DNA of 64,000 nucleotides from Mycolicibacterium sp. CR10 (GCF_005222675.1 NZ_STGE01000024.1:235010-299009); one strand, 5' to 3'. Shown: positions 42,852 through 52,561, numbered from the stretch's first letter. The notes: generated by a model not told the origin, from the letters alone. Program-made: numbers and translations.

Positions 42852-43529
42852 GTGACTGCACGTCCTCTCAGCGAGTTGGTCGACGAGGCTTGGGCCCGCG
42901 CGCTCGCACCGGTCGAACCCCAGGTGACACAGATGGGCGAGTTCCTGCGCGCCGAGATCGCCGCCGGCCACCGGTATCTGCCTTCGGGTCCGAACGTGTT
43001 GCGCGCATTCAGCTTTCCGTTGGACCGGGTGCGGGTGCTGATCGTCGGACAGGATCCCTACCCGACCCCGGGGCACGCGGTCGGGCTGAGCTTCTCCGTC
43101 AGCGCCGAGGTGAAGCCGCTGCCGCGCAGCCTCGGCAACATCTTCACCGAGTACCGCGACGACCTCGGATATCCGGCGCCGGCCAACGGTGACCTGACGC
43201 CGTGGGCGCAGCAAGGCGTAATGCTGCTCAACAGGGTCTTGACGGTGCGCCCCGGAACGCCCGCGTCCCATCGTGGAAAGGGATGGGAGGCCGTCACCGA
43301 ATGCGCGATCCGTGCGCTGGTGGCCCGTCAGCAACCGTTGGTGGCCGTGCTCTGGGGACGCGACGCCGCCACGCTCAAACCGATGCTAGGGGACACGGCG
43401 ATCATCGAATCGGCGCATCCGTCACCGCTGTCGGCATCGCGCGGGTTCTTCGGGTCGAGGCCGTTCAGCCGTGCCAACGAGATGCTGGAGAAGATGGGGG
43501 CCGCGCCGGTCGACTGGCGCCTGCCCTGA
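42852..43529 (+). CDS. ung: Uracil-DNA glycosylase
   Basis: Removes uracil from DNA. 225 residues; the catalytic aspartate is in [18 protein letters not shown], and the second conserved motif [21 protein letters not shown] contains the catalytic histidine and the DNA-inserting loop. Family 1. GTG start. It ends next to the convergent rpmB with no gap. Confidence 0.97.
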   Translation: MTARPLSELVDEAWARALAPVEPQVTQMGEFLRAEIAAGHRYLPSGPNVLRAFSFPLDRVRVLIVGQDPYPTPGHAVGLSFSVSAEVKPLPRSLGNIFTEYRDDLGYPAPANGDLTPWAQQGVMLLNRVLTVRPGTPASHRGKGWEAVTECAIRALVARQQPLVAVLWGRDAATLKPMLGDTAIIESAHPSPLSASRGFFGSRPFSRANEMLEKMGAAPVDWRLP

Positions 43530-43724
43530 TCAGCCGCGCGAGACCTTGCCGGCCTTCAGGCAGGACGTGCAGACGTTGACGCGCTGCTTGTTGCCACCGG
43601 GGCGCGCCACGGCGCGCACCGACTGGATGTTCGGGTTCCAGCGACGGCTGGTCCGGCGATGGGAGTGCGACACCGACTTACCGAAGCCGGGGCCCTTCCC
43701 GCAGATCTCGCACACGGCAGCCAT
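43530..43724 (-). CDS. rpmB: 50S ribosomal protein L28, zinc-ribbon (C+) type
   Basis: A 64-residue large-subunit protein. ATG 43724 follows GAGGAG and begins [20 protein letters not shown]. Two CxxC pairs (CEIC and CTSC) mark the zinc-binding form; mycobacteria also carry cysteine-free paralogs induced on zinc depletion. It is divergent from the DAK-domain gene. Confidence 0.95.
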   Translation of the reverse strand: MAAVCEICGKGPGFGKSVSHSHRRTSRRWNPNIQSVRAVARPGGNKQRVNVCTSCLKAGKVSRG

Positions 43725-43989
43725 ATGTAGAACTCCTCGAATCAGTACTTGCAATTCCGGGTGGGATCCAAAACCTCTGCCGCCACCGGCGACGGGTCGA
43801 TCCGACAACCTGACCAGGATACCGACCGTTGCAGGTATCGCCAAAAGACGGGGCCGGGGTCGGCCGATGTCGCGGTGTCCACACGCCGGTTTGTGTCCTC
43901 TTCAGCCCTGTCCGCGTCACTGGTTAGGCTGACGCCGACGGCGGCAGCAGACCGGTGTGACGCCGGCGCCACAAGCGCTTGGAGGTGGG

Positions 43990-45642
43990 ATGTCGGCTCG
44001 GCGGCTCGATGCGCCCGCCCTGCGTCGGTGGGCGCACACCGCCGTCGCCGACCTCATCAGCCACACCGACGAGATCAACCGGCTCAATGTCTTCCCGGTC
44101 GCTGATGCCGACACCGGGACGAACATGCTGTTCACGATGCGTGCCGCCTGGGCCCAGGCCGATGCGCGCGCGGCCGCCGACGATGTCTGCCAGGTCGCTG
44201 CCGCGATGGCCGACGGGGCTCTGCGCGGTGCGCGCGGCAACTCGGGGGTGATCCTGTCGCAGATCCTGCGGGGTATCGCCGAGGTCACCGCCGCCGCGGC
44301 CGAGGACCGTGGCGGCGTGCTGGCCGACATCGACGGTGCGCTCTTCGGTGCCGCGCTGCGGCACGCGGTCGCGCTGGTCGTGGCGTCGATGGGCGAGCCG
44401 ATACCGGGGACGATCCTGTCGGTGCTTCAGGACGCGGCCACCGCCGCCGAGGACGCCGCGTCGGAACGCCTCGATCTGGATGACGTGGTCGCGGCGTGTG
44501 CCGCGGCGGCAGCGGCCGCGTTGGAGCGCACCCCGAGTCAACTCGAGGTCCTGGCCGAGGCCGGCGTCGTCGACGCGGGTGGCCGGGGGTTGCTGGTGCT
44601 GCTCGACGCGCTGACGGCCACGCTGACCGGCCACGCTGTCCACCGGGAGGTCTATCTGCCTGCGCCGAAACAGGCGCAGGCCGTGCCGGTGGCGCCGTCG
44701 TCTCCGCAGTTCGAGGTGATGTATCTGCTGGGCGACTGCGATGCGGCGGGCGCCGAGAAATTACGGGCCCGCCTCGACGAGCTTGGAGAGTCCGTCGCCA
44801 TCGCCGCATCCGGCTTCGGCGATGCGGACCGGCCGGGGGTGGGTCACTATTCGGTCCATGTCCACGCCGACGACGCGGGGGCCGCGGTGGAGGCCGCCCT
44901 CGACGTGGGGCGCCCCAGCCGCATCCAGATCACCTCGCTGGTCGGAGGTGGCGACCGTCACCCGGCGGGCGGGTGGAGCCGTGAGCGTGCGGTGCTCGCG
45001 GTCGTCGACGGTGACGGTGCCGAAGGCCTGTTCGCCGGTGAGGGCGCCCAGATCATGCGACCGGAGCCAGGCGTGCCGGTCAGCGCTCAGCAGTTGCTCC
45101 ATGCGCTGGTCAATACCGGCGCGGCGCAGGTCATGGTGCTTCCCAACGGCTACGTCGCCGCCGAGGAACTGCTGGCCGGCTGGGCGGTGGCCTCCGACTG
45201 GGGGATCGACATGGTGCCCGTGCCCACGGGTTCGATGGTGCAGGGTCTGGCCGCGCTGGCCGTGCACGATCCTGAGCGCCGACTCGTCGACGACGGCTAC
45301 ACGATGGCCAGGGCTGCGGCCGGTGCGCGGCTCGGGTCGGTGCGGGTTGCGGCGGAGGAGGCGTTGACCTGGGCGGGCACCTGTAAGCCCGGTGACGGAC
45401 TCGCAATCGCCGGCGACGAGGTGGTGCTGGTCGGGGAGGACCTAATCGCGGCTGCGGCCGGCCTGATCGACCTGTTCCTGGCGGCGGGCGGCGAACTGGT
45501 GACCGTGCTCACCGGTGACGGGGTGGACAGCCATGTCGGGGATGCGCTCGCCGATCACGTCCACAGCGCCCACCTCGGCGCCGAGTTGGTGACGTTCCAC
45601 ACCGGCCACCGCGGCGACGCGCTGCTGATCGGGGTCGAGTAG
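43990..45642 (+). CDS. DAK2/FakA-like kinase domain protein
   Basis: A 550-residue protein related to the YloV/FakA family. ATG 43990 follows GGAGGTGGG. The N-terminal DAK2 domain has NVFPVADADTGTNM (metal-binding aspartates) and GARGNSGVILSQILRG; the middle and C-terminal domains resemble FakA. FakA phosphorylates fatty acids bound to FakB/DegV proteins, so a fatty acid kinase role is plausible. As I recall the M. tuberculosis equivalents, Rv2975c and Rv2974c, are two separate frames; here the gene is intact. recG follows two bases later. Confidence 0.85.
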   Translation: MSARRLDAPALRRWAHTAVADLISHTDEINRLNVFPVADADTGTNMLFTMRAAWAQADARAAADDVCQVAAAMADGALRGARGNSGVILSQILRGIAEVTAAAAEDRGGVLADIDGALFGAALRHAVALVVASMGEPIPGTILSVLQDAATAAEDAASERLDLDDVVAACAAAAAAALERTPSQLEVLAEAGVVDAGGRGLLVLLDALTATLTGHAVHREVYLPAPKQAQAVPVAPSSPQFEVMYLLGDCDAAGAEKLRARLDELGESVAIAASGFGDADRPGVGHYSVHVHADDAGAAVEAALDVGRPSRIQITSLVGGGDRHPAGGWSRERAVLAVVDGDGAEGLFAGEGAQIMRPEPGVPVSAQQLLHALVNTGAAQVMVLPNGYVAAEELLAGWAVASDWGIDMVPVPTGSMVQGLAALAVHDPERRLVDDGYTMARAAAGARLGSVRVAAEEALTWAGTCKPGDGLAIAGDEVVLVGEDLIAAAAGLIDLFLAAGGELVTVLTGDGVDSHVGDALADHVHSAHLGAELVTFHTGHRGDALLIGVE

Positions 45643-45644
45643 CG

Positions 45645-47912
45645 ATGGCCTCTCTGGGCGACCGGCTGGACTTTGTGATCGGTAAGAAGGCTGCCGGTTC
45701 CTTGGCCGAGCACTTCGACATCCACACGGTGAATGACCTGCTGCGCTATTTCCCGCGCAAGTACAGCGACGGTATGACTGTTCGCGCCGAAGGCGAGGAC
45801 CTCGACCTCGAAAAGGGTGAACATGTCACCTTTATCGACGTCATCACCGACACCAAGATCGGTGACATGAAGCCGGTCTTCGACAAGAAGTCGAAGAGAA
45901 TGCGTCACCCGAAGTGGCTGCGGGTGACGCTGGGCGAGCATCGGCGCAGGGTGACGGCGACGTTCTTCAACGCGGGCTGGATGATCGACAAGCTCCCCAC
46001 CGGCACTCGGATCATGTTGTCGGGCGAGGTGGACTTCTTCAACGGCGCCATGCAGCTGTCACATCCGGATTTCCTCGTCCTCGCCTCGCCAGTCGGTAAA
46101 GAGATCGGGACCAAGTCCCTCAAAACGATCGCCTCTGCGTCGACGGCATCCGGCGACGATCTGCTCGCGGAGTTCGAACGGGAGTTCTTCCCGATCTATC
46201 CGGCCAACTCCAAGATGCAGACCTGGGACATCTACGCCTGTGTGCGCCAGGTGCTCGCCGTGCTGGACCCGATCACCGAACCGATGCCGAACTGGTTTGT
46301 GCGCGAACATGATCTGATTTCCGAGGACAAGGCGCTGCGTGCGGTTCACGTCGCCGAGACTCAGGCGCAGCGGGCCCGCGCCATCGAGCGACTCACCTTC
46401 GACGAAGCCGTCGGGCTGCAGTGGGGCCTGGTGGTGCGCAGGCACAGGGAGTTGAGCGACTCGGGTCCGGCGGCGCCGCGCCGCGACGACGGCCTGGTGG
46501 CGGCGATGACGGCCCAGTTGCCCTTCGAGCTGACGCAGGGACAACACGAGGTGCTCGACGTGATCTCGTCGGAGTTGACCGCGACCCGCCCGATGAACCG
46601 GATGCTGCAGGGCGAGGTCGGCTCGGGCAAGACCATCGTTTCGGTGCTGGCGATGTTGCAGATGATCGATGCCGGCCATCAGTGCGCTCTGCTCGCACCC
46701 ACGGAAGTCCTTGCCGCGCAACATGCTCAATCGATCCGCGCCATGCTCGGGCCGCTCGGTATGGCCGGACAGCTCGGTGGGGCCGACAATGCCACCCGGG
46801 TGGCGCTGCTGACGGGATCGATGTCGGTGCAACAGAAGCGAGAGGTGCGCGACGAGGTCGCCTCCGGCGAGGCCGGCATCGTGATCGGCACGCACGCGCT
46901 GCTGCAAGAAGCCGTGGAATTCCATCGGCTCGGGATGGTGGTGGTCGACGAGCAGCACCGTTTCGGAGTCGATCAGCGAGACCGGTTGCGCGCCAAAGCC
47001 CCCGATGGAGTGGTCCCGCACCTGCTGGTGATGACCGCGACGCCGATTCCCCGGACGGTGGCGTTGACGGTCTATGGAGACCTCGAGACATCGACGCTGC
47101 GGGAGTTGCCCCGCGGGCGTCAGCCCATCACGTCGAACACGATCTTCATGTTGCAGAAGCCGGCCTGGCTCGAACGCGCATGGGCGCGCATCGTCGAGGA
47201 GGTCCGGGCCGGGCGGCAGGCGTACGTGGTCGCATCGCGTATCGACGAGAACGACAAGCCCGCCTCTGCACAGAAGTCCACGAAGAAGAGCGACAAGGAG
47301 CAGGGCCCGCCGCCGACCACCGTGGTGGAGCTGCTCGCGCGGCTGCAGCGTGGCCCCCTGGCCGGCGTGCGGCTGGGCCTGATGCACGGCCGACTGTCGA
47401 GCGAGGAGAAGGACTCCGTAATGGCCGCGTTCCGCGCGGGCGAGATCGACGTACTCGTGTGCACGACGGTCATCGAAGTCGGTGTCGATGTGCCCAACGC
47501 CACCGTCATGGTGGTCATGGACGCCGACAGATTCGGAATCAGTCAGCTCCACCAGCTCCGCGGGCGGATCGGCCGCGGCGAGCATCCGAGCCTGTGCCTG
47601 CTGGCCACCAACATGCCCGAGGATTCCAAAGCGGGGAAGCGACTCAAGGCGGTGGCAGGCACCCAGGACGGCTTCCTGCTCGCCGACCTCGACCTGCGCG
47701 AGCGCAGCGAGGGCGACGTGCTGGGACTGCACCAGTCGGGCCGACCCATCACGTTGCGGTTCCTCTCACTGGCCGAGCACTACGACATCATCCGCACGGC
47801 ACGCGATCTGTGTGAGTCGGTGTACGAATCCGATCCGCTCGACGCGGGGATGGCGGTGCTTTCGGCACCGTTCACCGACACCGATCGGGTTCAGTTCCTG
47901 GAAAAGTCATGA
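45645..47912 (+). CDS. recG: ATP-dependent DNA helicase RecG
   Basis: Remodels stalled replication forks and branched DNA. The 755 residues comprise an N-terminal wedge/OB domain, then helicase motifs: Walker A in LQGEVGSGKTIVSVLAM, DEQHRFG (motif II), TATPIPRTVALTVYGD (motif III) and QLHQLRGRIGRGEHPSLC (motif VI). A lysine-rich insertion of about 20 residues (SAQKSTKKSDKEQGPPP) lies between the helicase lobes, as in other actinobacteria. Its stop overlaps the following HNH gene. Confidence 0.97.
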   Translation: MASLGDRLDFVIGKKAAGSLAEHFDIHTVNDLLRYFPRKYSDGMTVRAEGEDLDLEKGEHVTFIDVITDTKIGDMKPVFDKKSKRMRHPKWLRVTLGEHRRRVTATFFNAGWMIDKLPTGTRIMLSGEVDFFNGAMQLSHPDFLVLASPVGKEIGTKSLKTIASASTASGDDLLAEFEREFFPIYPANSKMQTWDIYACVRQVLAVLDPITEPMPNWFVREHDLISEDKALRAVHVAETQAQRARAIERLTFDEAVGLQWGLVVRRHRELSDSGPAAPRRDDGLVAAMTAQLPFELTQGQHEVLDVISSELTATRPMNRMLQGEVGSGKTIVSVLAMLQMIDAGHQCALLAPTEVLAAQHAQSIRAMLGPLGMAGQLGGADNATRVALLTGSMSVQQKREVRDEVASGEAGIVIGTHALLQEAVEFHRLGMVVVDEQHRFGVDQRDRLRAKAPDGVVPHLLVMTATPIPRTVALTVYGDLETSTLRELPRGRQPITSNTIFMLQKPAWLERAWARIVEEVRAGRQAYVVASRIDENDKPASAQKSTKKSDKEQGPPPTTVVELLARLQRGPLAGVRLGLMHGRLSSEEKDSVMAAFRAGEIDVLVCTTVIEVGVDVPNATVMVVMDADRFGISQLHQLRGRIGRGEHPSLCLLATNMPEDSKAGKRLKAVAGTQDGFLLADLDLRERSEGDVLGLHQSGRPITLRFLSLAEHYDIIRTARDLCESVYESDPLDAGMAVLSAPFTDTDRVQFLEKS

Positions 47913-48616
47913 GCCGCAAGCAGATCCTGTGGCTTGCGGTCGCCGCGACGCTGGCGGTGATCGTCGCCTTTCAGGTCACGTCCATGGCGCAGCACCCGTC
48001 CCGATTCATCGCACAGGCCGACATCCCCACCCTCGCGCCCGGTGTCGACGCACTCGCCGGCGTCGCCGAGATTCCTGTGCGCATCCGCAGCTACGACTAT
48101 CGCCGGGATGCATTCGGAGAGTCGTGGACCGACGAGAACACCGCCCCCGGCGGGCACAACGGCTGCGACACCCGCAATGACATCCTCGACCGGGATCTGA
48201 TCGACAAGACGTATGTGGCGATCAGCCGGTGTCCGACGGCGGTGGCGACCGGCACTCTGCGCGACCCCTACACCAGCAAGACGATTCCATTCCTCCGTGG
48301 CGCCCGGACTGGTGATGACGTCCAAATCGAGCACATCGTGCCACTGGCGTATGCGTGGGACCAGGGCGCCCGGAACTGGACCGATGAGATGCGGGTGCGG
48401 TTCGCCAACGACCCTGCCAATCTCGTTGCTGTTGACGGGCCGACGAATCAGGACAAGGGCGATGCCGAGCCGGCCCGGTGGATGCCGCCCAACGCGGCGT
48501 TTCACTGCCAGTACGCCATGCAGTTCATCGCCGTGCTGCGCGGATACGGTCTGCCGGTCGATGCACCGTCCGTTCCGGCCCTGCGGCAGGCGACCGCGAC
48601 GTGTCCCCGGGGCTGA
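47909..48616 (+). CDS. Exported or membrane-anchored HNH nuclease family protein (Rv2972c-like)
   Basis: A 235-residue protein with an N-terminal signal or anchor (ILWLAVAATLAVIVAFQV) and a C-terminal HNH/DUF1524-type domain: the EHIVPLAYAWDQGARNW stretch holds the catalytic histidine, and DPANLVAVDGPTNQDKGD the second metal-binding part. Its ATG overlaps the recG stop by four bases, a pairing conserved in M. tuberculosis. The signal suggests action outside the cytoplasm, which makes a role with RecG doubtful. Substrate unknown. Confidence 0.85.
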   Translation: MSRKQILWLAVAATLAVIVAFQVTSMAQHPSRFIAQADIPTLAPGVDALAGVAEIPVRIRSYDYRRDAFGESWTDENTAPGGHNGCDTRNDILDRDLIDKTYVAISRCPTAVATGTLRDPYTSKTIPFLRGARTGDDVQIEHIVPLAYAWDQGARNWTDEMRVRFANDPANLVAVDGPTNQDKGDAEPARWMPPNAAFHCQYAMQFIAVLRGYGLPVDAPSVPALRQATATCPRG

Positions 48617-48617
48617 G

Positions 48618-49847
48618 TCACTGCTCGAGCAGTGAGTGCCCGAGGTAGCTCCCGGCGGGTGTGCCGGGAAGGATCGCGAAGGTGGCCGAACCGATGGTGG
48701 TCACCCACCGGTTGAGCGCATCGGCGTCGGCCAGCCGCTGCTGCACCGGGATGAACTGCCGTCTCGGATCGCGCTGAAAGGCAGCGAAAACCAAACCGCA
48801 GTCGGTTGTCTGGCCCGCCGCCGGCATGTCGTCGTAGTTGTAGCCACGACGCAGGAACCGTTCGTCGACGTCGCGGTGCCGCGCCAGAGCGATATGGGCG
48901 TTCGGCGGGATGACCGCGATGCCCCCCTCGGTGGCTGCCAGGTCGGGCTCGTCGAATTCACTCACTCCCGTCAGCGGTGCACCGGTGTCGAGGCGGCGGC
49001 CCACCGTCAGCTCCTTGTCGGCGCGGTCGAGCTCGTCCCAGCTGTCCAGTTCGGCGCGGATCCGACGCAGCACGAGCACGGTGCCGCCGGTGAACCAACT
49101 CTGCTGTGTCCCGTTGTCCCAGACATGGCGATCGAAGTCCGCGTCCTCGCGAAGGTTCGAGGTGCCGTCGACCTGACCCATCAGGTTTCGCATCGTGGGG
49201 CTGGTAGGGCCGGCAGAGTATGCGCCCCGCGCGTTGCGAAATCCGCTCTGCCGCCAGCGATGCACGGTCATGGAGCGGACGTTCTTGAGCAGCACGCGAC
49301 TGGTGTGGGCCACGACGACGGGATCGTCGGCGCAGATCTGCAGCAGCAGGTCGCCTCCGCACCACCGGGGCTCGAGCCGGTCGGTACTGAAGGGAGGCAG
49401 TGCGGCAACGGACGCCGGCCGTGCCTCGGCCAGCCCGATCCGGTCGAACACGGTCGGCCCGAGCCCCACCGTCACGGTGAGCCGGGCCGGGCGCAGCGCG
49501 AGCTCGGGTTCGGTGTCGGCCAATGCGGGCACGCCTTGGGTGAGTCGTTCCGCATCCGCACTCCACAGTTTCAGTATCGCTGCCAAGGTGTCGCGAGGGT
49601 TTCGGTCGTCATTGGTCGCCAGGTCCAGCGCGATGAACATGGCATGAGCCTGCGGAACAGTCGTGATGCCACCCTGATGTGCACCGTGAAACGGTTCAGC
49701 GTCGGTCCCGAAATCTCCTGTAGCGGTGAGTCTTTCGGTGGTAGCGCACTGGGTGAACGTGGCCGTGGTGGCCAGCGCGGCGGCGCCCCCCGTGAGGAGG
49801 CGCCGCCGGTTGATGCCGTTCCGGCCACCGGTGGCGGAATCAGCCAT
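48618..49847 (-). CDS. DyP-type heme peroxidase, Tat-exported
   Basis: A 409-residue dye-decolorizing peroxidase. A Tat signal (NRRRLLTGGAAALATTATF) at residues 13-31 directs folded export. The distal GXXDG motif is GQVDG at 224-228, and His318 in PPNAHIALARH is the expected proximal heme ligand. The N-terminal halves resemble EfeB/DtpA types. It overlaps the PCuAC gene by eight bases. In Streptomyces a Tat-exported DyP (DtpA) sits with a PCuAC-type chaperone in a copper-trafficking operon, so a copper link is more likely than iron uptake; no EfeO or EfeU is present. Confidence 0.9.
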   Translation of the reverse strand: MADSATGGRNGINRRRLLTGGAAALATTATFTQCATTERLTATGDFGTDAEPFHGAHQGGITTVPQAHAMFIALDLATNDDRNPRDTLAAILKLWSADAERLTQGVPALADTEPELALRPARLTVTVGLGPTVFDRIGLAEARPASVAALPPFSTDRLEPRWCGGDLLLQICADDPVVVAHTSRVLLKNVRSMTVHRWRQSGFRNARGAYSAGPTSPTMRNLMGQVDGTSNLREDADFDRHVWDNGTQQSWFTGGTVLVLRRIRAELDSWDELDRADKELTVGRRLDTGAPLTGVSEFDEPDLAATEGGIAVIPPNAHIALARHRDVDERFLRRGYNYDDMPAAGQTTDCGLVFAAFQRDPRRQFIPVQQRLADADALNRWVTTIGSATFAILPGTPAGSYLGHSLLEQ

Positions 49848-50376
49848 GGTCGTGAGGAACCCCGGCCGTCGCTGACCCGGCAGACGGCCGGTATTCTTCG
49901 TTGCCGCCGGCGAAATCGCGGACCTGGGCGGTGACGGCCAGCTGGGATCCGTCCTCGAACGCCACCGTCAGTGCTACCTCGGCTCCCGGTTGCAGGGGCT
50001 GGGTGAGCTCCATCAACATCAGGTGATCTCCGCCTGGTGCCAGCTCGTGCACACCTTCCGCCGGGACCGTCAATCCTCCGGTTTTGGGTCGCATCGTCGT
50101 GCTGCCGTCCTCGTCGGGAACGACCTCATGAATCTCGACCCGCGCTGCCGCCGGAGAGGTTCCCGACACGATGACGGCGTCGTGGTGTCCGCTGTTGGTG
50201 AACGTGCCGAACACCGCGGCCATGCCGGTGTCGGCTGCGCTGGCCCACTGATCGCCGAATGTCACCGTTGACGCCATCGAGTGCTCGTCGTGGCCCGTCG
50301 ACGTGCACGCCGAGGCCGCCAGCACCGCAGTAGCCGCCCAGCAGGCTAATCCAACCCGAAACATGTTGTCATGCAT
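49840..50376 (-). CDS. PCuAC-family periplasmic copper chaperone, lipoprotein
   Basis: A 178-residue lipoprotein: signal peptide ending VLAASAC, then a histidine/methionine-containing linker and a PCuAC domain. Copper ligands are expected in EIHEVV, the following methionines and DHLMLMELTQPL, which matches the family's HxM pattern. The C-terminus HDHG is also metal-prone. Such proteins carry Cu(I) to cuproenzymes outside the membrane. It overlaps both neighbours by eight bases, so the three genes are translationally coupled. Confidence 0.88.
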   Translation of the reverse strand: MHDNMFRVGLACWAATAVLAASACTSTGHDEHSMASTVTFGDQWASAADTGMAAVFGTFTNSGHHDAVIVSGTSPAAARVEIHEVVPDEDGSTTMRPKTGGLTVPAEGVHELAPGGDHLMLMELTQPLQPGAEVALTVAFEDGSQLAVTAQVRDFAGGNEEYRPSAGSATAGVPHDHG

Positions 50377-51838
50377 GTGAATCCGCTCCCTGCCGACTAG
50401 CGTTCGAACGCCGGGCCTTGGCCGCGCCGACGATGAGGTCGACGACGACGAAGGCCGCCAGCGTCAACCCGAGCAACGGGAGAAACCAGCCGACACCGAC
50501 CGCGGCGGCCAGCAGCGCCACGATCGCGGCCGGATGCAGCCGGCGGATCCCGCCGCGCAGCGGGGGTCTGCCGAGCGCCCAGGCCGAGCCCCTGGTGGGT
50601 CTGCGCTGCCACCACATGCGGTAGCCACGCACGATCACGGTCAGCAATCCGAGCGCAACGCCGAGCAGTGCGAGCTGATTGAGCAACCCACACAGGAATC
50701 CCATGTGCCCGCGGATTCCCCAGTCGGCCAGCTTTGCGATCACCGAGTAGTCGCGCCAGTAGTCGATCTCGCTGGACACAGACAGGTTTTCGGGGTTGAC
50801 CGCGGCGGCATTGGTGGTGAGCCGATAGGGCTTGTCGATTTCGGTGACATCGACTGCCTGTCCGGTTTCGGCAGGCAGGGTCACTTCGACCGGGAGGTGC
50901 ACCCCGGCGTCGGCCGCGGCATCGAGCATCGCGTTGTAGTCGATCGACGACGGGTCGGCCGCCTGGTCGCCTGACGGCGTCCCGTTGTGCCCAGCGTGGT
51001 CGCCGGCCGGCTCGGTGGCCGAACCCCCGGGCAGGCTCGTTTCCAGTTGTGGCCGTTGCCAATTGAGTGCCGCCCTGAGATCGGTGACGTGCGCCCCGGC
51101 GTACGTCGACCAGGTGATCCCGGTGGCGGACAGAAACAGTAGGGCCGCCAGCAGCCAGACGCCTGTCGCCCCATGCCAGTTGAGCGTGCGGGATCGTCCG
51201 TCGACGCTGCGGTCGACTGTGAGGATCCGCCCCGCCCGGCCGCGACGACGCTCGCTGGCCGCCTTGACCAGCCACAGATACAGGCCGCCGAGGGCCACCA
51301 CCCACAGCCAGGATGCGGCGACCTCACTGTAGATTCGGCCCGGCTCGCCGAGGTTGAGGTGGCGGTGCAGCCCATCGAGCCAGGTGCTCAGCGGCAGATA
51401 GCCGAACCAGGTCACCTCGTCGCCGAGTACCTGCCCCGTGTAGGGGTCGACGAAAGCCGCGCGCGAGGACTCCTCGTCAAGGGAGGGATCGGCGAAGTAG
51501 ATCCGGGTGGAGTCCGTTGCGGTCGCGGCAGGCCGCATTCCGGTCATGGTGAGGTCGGGGAAAGCGGCCTGGGCAGCCGCCGCTTGGTCGCGCAGCGGCT
51601 GAGCCTGCCCCGAGGGTTCGACGAAAAGGAGGTCGCCGTAGACGAATCGCTCGAGTGTCGGGGCGAGGGCATAGAGCCCGCCGGTGATCGCAGCGACGAT
51701 CAGGAAGGGGCCGACCAGCACGCCGGCATAGAAGTGCAGGCGGACGACGAACGGCCGCCAGCTGCGTTGGGCCAGTGTCGGCGGCGGCACAGGGTCGTGC
51801 AGGGACGTGGGGTCGATGGTGTCTTCGGGGACGGTCAT
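50369..51838 (-). CDS. PepSY-associated transmembrane protein
   Basis: A 489-residue membrane protein with the PepSY-TM layout: an N-terminal helix (FVVRLHFYAGVLVGPFLIVA), a large outer loop with PepSY-like segments, further helices around residues 175-190 and 215-235, and a final group near the C-terminus. The outer loop includes a histidine-bearing patch (GDHAGHNGTPSGD). PepSY-TM proteins often accompany metal or heme reduction and uptake. Here it lies between a PCuAC chaperone and a His-rich membrane protein, which suggests a role in copper handling (inference). Confidence 0.85.
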   Translation of the reverse strand: MTVPEDTIDPTSLHDPVPPPTLAQRSWRPFVVRLHFYAGVLVGPFLIVAAITGGLYALAPTLERFVYGDLLFVEPSGQAQPLRDQAAAAQAAFPDLTMTGMRPAATATDSTRIYFADPSLDEESSRAAFVDPYTGQVLGDEVTWFGYLPLSTWLDGLHRHLNLGEPGRIYSEVAASWLWVVALGGLYLWLVKAASERRRGRAGRILTVDRSVDGRSRTLNWHGATGVWLLAALLFLSATGITWSTYAGAHVTDLRAALNWQRPQLETSLPGGSATEPAGDHAGHNGTPSGDQAADPSSIDYNAMLDAAADAGVHLPVEVTLPAETGQAVDVTEIDKPYRLTTNAAAVNPENLSVSSEIDYWRDYSVIAKLADWGIRGHMGFLCGLLNQLALLGVALGLLTVIVRGYRMWWQRRPTRGSAWALGRPPLRGGIRRLHPAAIVALLAAAVGVGWFLPLLGLTLAAFVVVDLIVGAAKARRSNASRQGADSHA

Positions 51839-51999
51839 GAAATCGGGCCTTTGTGGGTCGTTGCGACAGGACGCGTCAACGACAGCGTCGGTGTCGTGGC
51901 ATCAGTGGGGTTCGCCGGCATCGGCATTCGACGACGGCACGCACAGATCAACCGCAGCGCGGCGCTGCGGCTCGATGAAGCGAGGTCAGGAGGACCGCG

Positions 52000-52539
52000 T
52001 CAGGCGGTCGCGACCGTCCACGGTGGCGCCCGCATGCCAAGGCCGGTGGTGAAGATCGGCTGAACGACAACGACATTCGCCGGACGGCGATCGATACGGG
52101 CAGCGGGCCGCGGCGCGCTCGTGGCAAACAGGCGCAGCCAGCACAGAACCGATGAGCAGACGACGTACAGGTACTCGGCCGCGGTGATCGCGATACCGAC
52201 AATCACCGCCGCCCCGATATGCGTGGCGGCCATCGATGCGCTCAGGTTCAGCGCGCCACCGCCATGGTGGTGGCCCGCCGTAGCCATGGCGGCGTGGCCC
52301 ACCGCCTGTGCGGCACACAACGCGGTGGTGGTCGCCGCCCAGCCCGAGGCAGTCGGCTCGAATCGTAGGGAGCCGACCAGAGTTCCGGCGAGTGCGCAGG
52401 CCAGCAGGGACATGACCAGGGCGCCACCATTGGGAGCGCCGCCCCCGGCAGCGGCATGGGCGGCGACCGTCATCACCGCCGATGCCACACCGACCAGCGC
52501 ACCGCGCAGCCAGCGCGCACGTGCCTTCGGCGTCCCCAC
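52000..52539 (-). CDS. Histidine-containing small membrane protein
   Basis: A 179-residue protein with about four hydrophobic segments (LVGVASAVMTVAAHAAAGG; LVMSLLACALAGTLVGSL; the AATTTALCAAQAVGHAAMA segment; IGAAVIVGIAITAAEYLYVV). A loop reads ATAGHHHGGGAL, a likely metal site. No named family recognised. It is the first gene of the PepSY/PCuAC/DyP operon, 161 bases upstream of the PepSY gene, and its promoter contains a palindrome. Confidence 0.75.
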   Translation of the reverse strand: MGTPKARARWLRGALVGVASAVMTVAAHAAAGGGAPNGGALVMSLLACALAGTLVGSLRFEPTASGWAATTTALCAAQAVGHAAMATAGHHHGGGALNLSASMAATHIGAAVIVGIAITAAEYLYVVCSSVLCWLRLFATSAPRPAARIDRRPANVVVVQPIFTTGLGMRAPPWTVATA

Positions 52540-52561
52540 GGGGCGAACCCTACCGCTCGCG

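Noticed and set aside
48618..51838. EfeUOB iron uptake operon
   Set aside because: Only the peroxidase part is present; there is no EfeU permease or EfeO, and the neighbours are copper-type.
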